Shown here: positions 6,066-8,686 of the stretch, piece by piece
Layout of the letters: each line of letters starts with the position of its first letter
How positions within the stretch are numbered: position 1 is the stretch's first letter
Assembly (NCBI GenBank): GCA_030149025.1
Contig: JASBSH010000233.1
Coordinates: 1-8,686 of the forward strand
Direction of reading: 5' to 3'
Origin: Actinomycetales bacterium
GTDB lineage: Bacteria > Actinomycetota > Actinomycetes > Actinomycetales > BWSM-131
Length of the DNA stretch: 8,686 nucleotides
The notes under the pieces: generated by a model
Databases searched by the model: none
The model's input: the letters and a program-made list of their open reading frames with translations, nothing else
What the model was told of the DNA's origin: nothing
Made by a program: the position numbers and the translations under genes

Positions 6066-7774
6066 GGCCGGACAACGGGTTGCTGGTCGGTGATCGCTAC
6101 CGGCTGACCGACCGCATCGCGGTCGGCGGCATGGGCGAGGTCTGGAGGGCCCAGGACGAGGTGCTCGGCCGCCAGGTCGCGGTCAAGGTGCTCAAACCCG
6201 AGTACACCGGTGACGAGGCGTTCCTCGCCCGGTTCCGCAACGAGGCCCGGCACGCCGCTTCGATCACGCACCCGAACATCGCCGGGGTCTACGACTACGG
6301 CGAGACGGACGCGGGCGCGTACCTGGTCATGGAGCTCGTGCCCGGCGAGCCGCTGAATGACATCTTCGCCCGCGTGGGCGCTCTGCCCGTGGACCGGGCG
6401 ATGGACATCCTCGCCCAAACGGCCCGTGGCCTGTCCGCCGCGCATGCGGCCGGTCTGGTGCACCGGGACGTCAAGCCCGGCAACCTCCTGGTCACCCCCG
6501 ACGGTCAGGTGAAGGTGACGGACTTCGGCATCGCCCGCGCGGGTGACCAGGTGCCGCTGACGGTGACGGGTCAGGTGATGGGCACCGCCCAGTACCTCGC
6601 ACCGGAGCAGGCGATGGGCCGGCCCGCCACTCCGCTCAGTGACATCTACGCGTTGGGGGTGGTCGGCTACGAGGCGCTGACCGGGGAGCGGCCGTTCACG
6701 GGCGACAGCCCCGTCGCCATCGCCATGGCCCACGTCAACGCCGAGCCGCCGCTGCTGCCCGGCGCCCTGCCCGACGGCGCGCGCGCGCTCATCGACTCCA
6801 GCCTCGCCAAGGAGCCCGAGCGCCGTCCGCGCGACGCTGCGACGTTCGCCGCGGCCGCCGAGGCGGTCGGACACGGCCGGGACGCCGAAGCGATCGCCTT
6901 GCTCCCGGCCGCCGGTGCCGCGGTGGCCGGAGACCAGATTGGAGCGGGCCAGACGGCGGTGACCGCGGCCTACGACCCGAACGCGACCGCGGTGTACTCG
7001 TCGGCGCCAGGGGGTGCGTACGACCCGGCGGGGGCGGTGGCCTCAACGCTGCCGCCGACCTCAACGCGACCGGCGACCGGCGGCGCGGCCGGTGTGTCGA
7101 CGTCCGGGTCCGGCGTCACGCCGAAGAAGCGCGGCGTGCGGATGAGCGCCCCCCTACTGGCCCTGCTGGCCCTGCTGGTGTTCGTCGGCATGGGCGCGAT
7201 CGCCGCGAACGTGTTCGGCGACGGCGGGACCGAACCCGGCCGCGGAACCCCGACCACACCCGGCACCACACCGGCGGCCACTGCCCCCACCACTGGCGCC
7301 GCCACGTCGGCGCAGGAGACGGCGCGGGACTCGGCGACGAGCTCCACGACGAGCGCGCCGCGGACCACCACGACCAGCGAGCAGCCCAGCGGCATCGTCG
7401 TCAACGCCGCCGACTACGTGGGTCGGGACCGCAAGGCCGTGGCCGCCGAGCTGAAGGACCTGGGGCTGAAGGTCGACTCGAAGGGCGAGAGGAACACGGA
7501 CGCCGAGAGGGACGTCGTGCTGTCCGTGTCCCCCACCGGTGAGCTCGCCGGGGGTGACACCGTGACGGTCGTGTACGCCGACCCGAGGCCGGCCAACGAC
7601 CAGCAGACCGCTCCGGGTAGCGGGCAGGGTGGCAACGGCAACGGGGACAATGGCGGCGGTGGTGACGCTGCGCCCGACCCGACGCCGTCCACGAGCAGCA
7701 CGTCCGCTTCTCCCGCGCCGACAAGCAGTCAGACCGACAACTCGGGCAGCTCGAACCGCGGGAACCAGCCGTGA
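6062..7774 (+). CDS. pknA: PknA-type membrane Ser/Thr kinase with one PASTA domain
   Basis: This is a 570-residue Hanks-type kinase. The kinase domain (about 13-270) is complete: glycine loop VGGMGEV (21-27), Lys42, HRDVK (134-138), DFG (154-156), activation-loop Thr167 and Thr169, and GTAQYLAPEQ (174-183). A juxtamembrane linker ends in KKRGVR (355-360), followed by one membrane segment (about 363-384). The outer part has a Thr-rich stretch, one PASTA-like domain (about 445-506, with PSGIVVNAADYVG and the VSPTGELAGGDTVTVVY end pattern) and a Gly/Ser/Thr tail. Order in the cluster and the kinase sequence mark it as PknA. The mycobacterial PknA I recall is about 430 residues with no PASTA domain, so the added sensor is notable. 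The GTG start overlaps the pbpA stop (GTGA). It probably phosphorylates FhaA, FhaB and PknB, by family. Confidence 0.92.
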   Translation: MRPDNGLLVGDRYRLTDRIAVGGMGEVWRAQDEVLGRQVAVKVLKPEYTGDEAFLARFRNEARHAASITHPNIAGVYDYGETDAGAYLVMELVPGEPLNDIFARVGALPVDRAMDILAQTARGLSAAHAAGLVHRDVKPGNLLVTPDGQVKVTDFGIARAGDQVPLTVTGQVMGTAQYLAPEQAMGRPATPLSDIYALGVVGYEALTGERPFTGDSPVAIAMAHVNAEPPLLPGALPDGARALIDSSLAKEPERRPRDAATFAAAAEAVGHGRDAEAIALLPAAGAAVAGDQIGAGQTAVTAAYDPNATAVYSSAPGGAYDPAGAVASTLPPTSTRPATGGAAGVSTSGSGVTPKKRGVRMSAPLLALLALLVFVGMGAIAANVFGDGGTEPGRGTPTTPGTTPAATAPTTGAATSAQETARDSATSSTTSAPRTTTTSEQPSGIVVNAADYVGRDRKAVAAELKDLGLKVDSKGERNTDAERDVVLSVSPTGELAGGDTVTVVYADPRPANDQQTAPGSGQGGNGNGDNGGGGDAAPDPTPSTSSTSASPAPTSSQTDNSGSSNRGNQP

Positions 7775-8686
7775 ACGCCGACGGACACGCGCCGCGCCTT
7801 CTCGGGGGCCGCTACGAGATCGGCCCGCTGCTCGGCCGCGGCGGGATGGCGTCGGTCCACCTCGGCCGTGACACCCGGCTCGGCCGGCAGGTCGCGATCA
7901 AGATGCTGCGTTCGGACCTGGCCCGCGACCCGGCCTTCCACGCCAGGTTCAAGCGGGAGGCGCAGGCCGCTGCGGCGCTGAACCACCCGGCGATCGTCGC
8001 GGTGTACGACACCGGCGAGGACGTCCACGCCGGGGCCGGCGGGATGGACGAGCGCACTCCGTTCATCGTCATGGAGTACGTGCACGGTCTCACGCTGCGG
8101 GACATCCTCCGGTCCAGTGAGCGGGAGCCCGCCGGCGGCGTGACGGCCGGCCCGGACGACGGCACGCAGGTCGCCGAGGCAGGCGCGCCGGTGCACCCGG
8201 TCGACACCGGTGGTGTGGCGATCACCCGACCGATGGAGGTCGACGAGGCGGTCAAGTACACCGCCGGCGTGCTGGCCGCACTCGACTACAGCCACCGGCA
8301 CGGGATCATCCACCGGGACATCAAGCCCGGCAACGTGATGGTGACGGACGCCGGTCACGTGAAGGTGATGGACTTCGGGATCGCCCGGGCGGTCGCGGAC
8401 TCGTCGGCCACCATGACCCAGACCCACGCCGTCATCGGCACCGCCCAGTACCTGTCGCCCGAGCAGGCCCGCGGGGAGACCGTGGACGCGCGCAGCGACC
8501 TGTACTCGGCGGGGTGCCTGCTGTACGAGCTGCTCACCGGTCGCCCGCCGTTCGTCGGGGACTCCCCGGTGTCGGTGGCCTACCAGCACGTGCGGGAGAC
8601 CCCGCAGCCGCCGAGCGTCTACAACCCCGCCGTGCCGGAGGCGCTGGACCGGGTGGTGCTGATGGCCCTGGCCAAGGACCGTGAGG
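7771..8686 (+). CDS. pknB: PknB Ser/Thr kinase, N-terminal part (runs off the window)
   Basis: The frame opens at GTG 7771, overlapping the pknA stop as GTGA, and stays open to the right edge, giving 305 residues of a kinase domain. Motifs are GRGGMASVH (22-30), Lys44, LARDPAF (50-56), NHPAIVAVYDTGE (71-83), HRDIK (181-185), DFG (201-203), the activation loop with Thr216 and Thr218 (TQT, as in the PknB autophosphorylation sites), and GTAQYLSPEQARG (223-235). The stretch FVGDSPVSVAYQHVRE (261-276) matches mycobacterial PknB almost word for word. The membrane segment and PASTA domains expected at the C-terminus lie outside the window. About 35 residues (roughly 117-151) are inserted between helices D and E compared with the mycobacterial enzyme I recall. 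PknB is the main regulator of growth and wall synthesis in actinobacteria. Confidence 0.93.
   Translation, partial: MNADGHAPRLLGGRYEIGPLLGRGGMASVHLGRDTRLGRQVAIKMLRSDLARDPAFHARFKREAQAAAALNHPAIVAVYDTGEDVHAGAGGMDERTPFIVMEYVHGLTLRDILRSSEREPAGGVTAGPDDGTQVAEAGAPVHPVDTGGVAITRPMEVDEAVKYTAGVLAALDYSHRHGIIHRDIKPGNVMVTDAGHVKVMDFGIARAVADSSATMTQTHAVIGTAQYLSPEQARGETVDARSDLYSAGCLLYELLTGRPPFVGDSPVSVAYQHVRETPQPPSVYNPAVPEALDRVVLMALAKDRE

Noticed and set aside
4958..6874. Long minus-strand open frames opposite pbpA and pknA (638 and 491 residues)
   Set aside because: They are antisense to genes with complete catalytic motifs. Composition is biased and no family is recognised, so they are shadows of the plus-strand codon bias.

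Overview
The window is GC-rich, with codon third positions almost all G or C. It carries the conserved actinobacterial cell-envelope signalling and elongation cluster fhaA-fhaB-pstP-rodA-pbpA-pknA-pknB, so the source is an actinomycete. The gene order matches the cluster known from Mycobacterium and relatives. Three features suggest a non-mycobacterial member: an FhaA with almost no linker, a PknA with an extracellular PASTA domain, and a PknB with an enlarged kinase loop. I cannot place the order or genus from the sequence alone.

Layout. Positions 1-184 hold a minus-strand tRNA-Leu(CAG) followed by two hairpins that probably end its transcript. Positions 185-500 are a divergent intergenic region holding the presumed promoters of the tRNA and of the plus-strand operon, plus short direct repeats. 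From 501 to the right edge seven plus-strand genes are packed head to tail: fhaA (501-1199), fhaB (1210-1716), pstP (1723-3171), rodA (3193-4614), pbpA (4611-6065), pknA (6062-7774) and pknB (7771 to the edge, partial). The last three junctions are 4-base GTGA overlaps, and no terminator-like gap is seen, so the seven genes probably form one transcription unit.

How the genes fit together. PknA and PknB are membrane Ser/Thr kinases that sense the envelope. PstP is the opposing membrane PP2C phosphatase. FhaA and FhaB are phosphothreonine-reading FHA proteins that relay kinase state to cell-wall synthesis. RodA (SEDS glycosyltransferase) and PbpA (class B transpeptidase) polymerise and cross-link peptidoglycan at the site under this control.

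I do not see a wholly new system. The points most worth checking are: pstP appears to start at a rare ATC codon, so its N-terminal catalytic residues are lost if only ATG/GTG/TTG starts are allowed; PknB has an insertion of about 35 residues in the kinase domain; PknA carries a PASTA domain; the tRNA 3' end is encoded as CCACCACCA; and short direct repeats lie upstream of fhaA.
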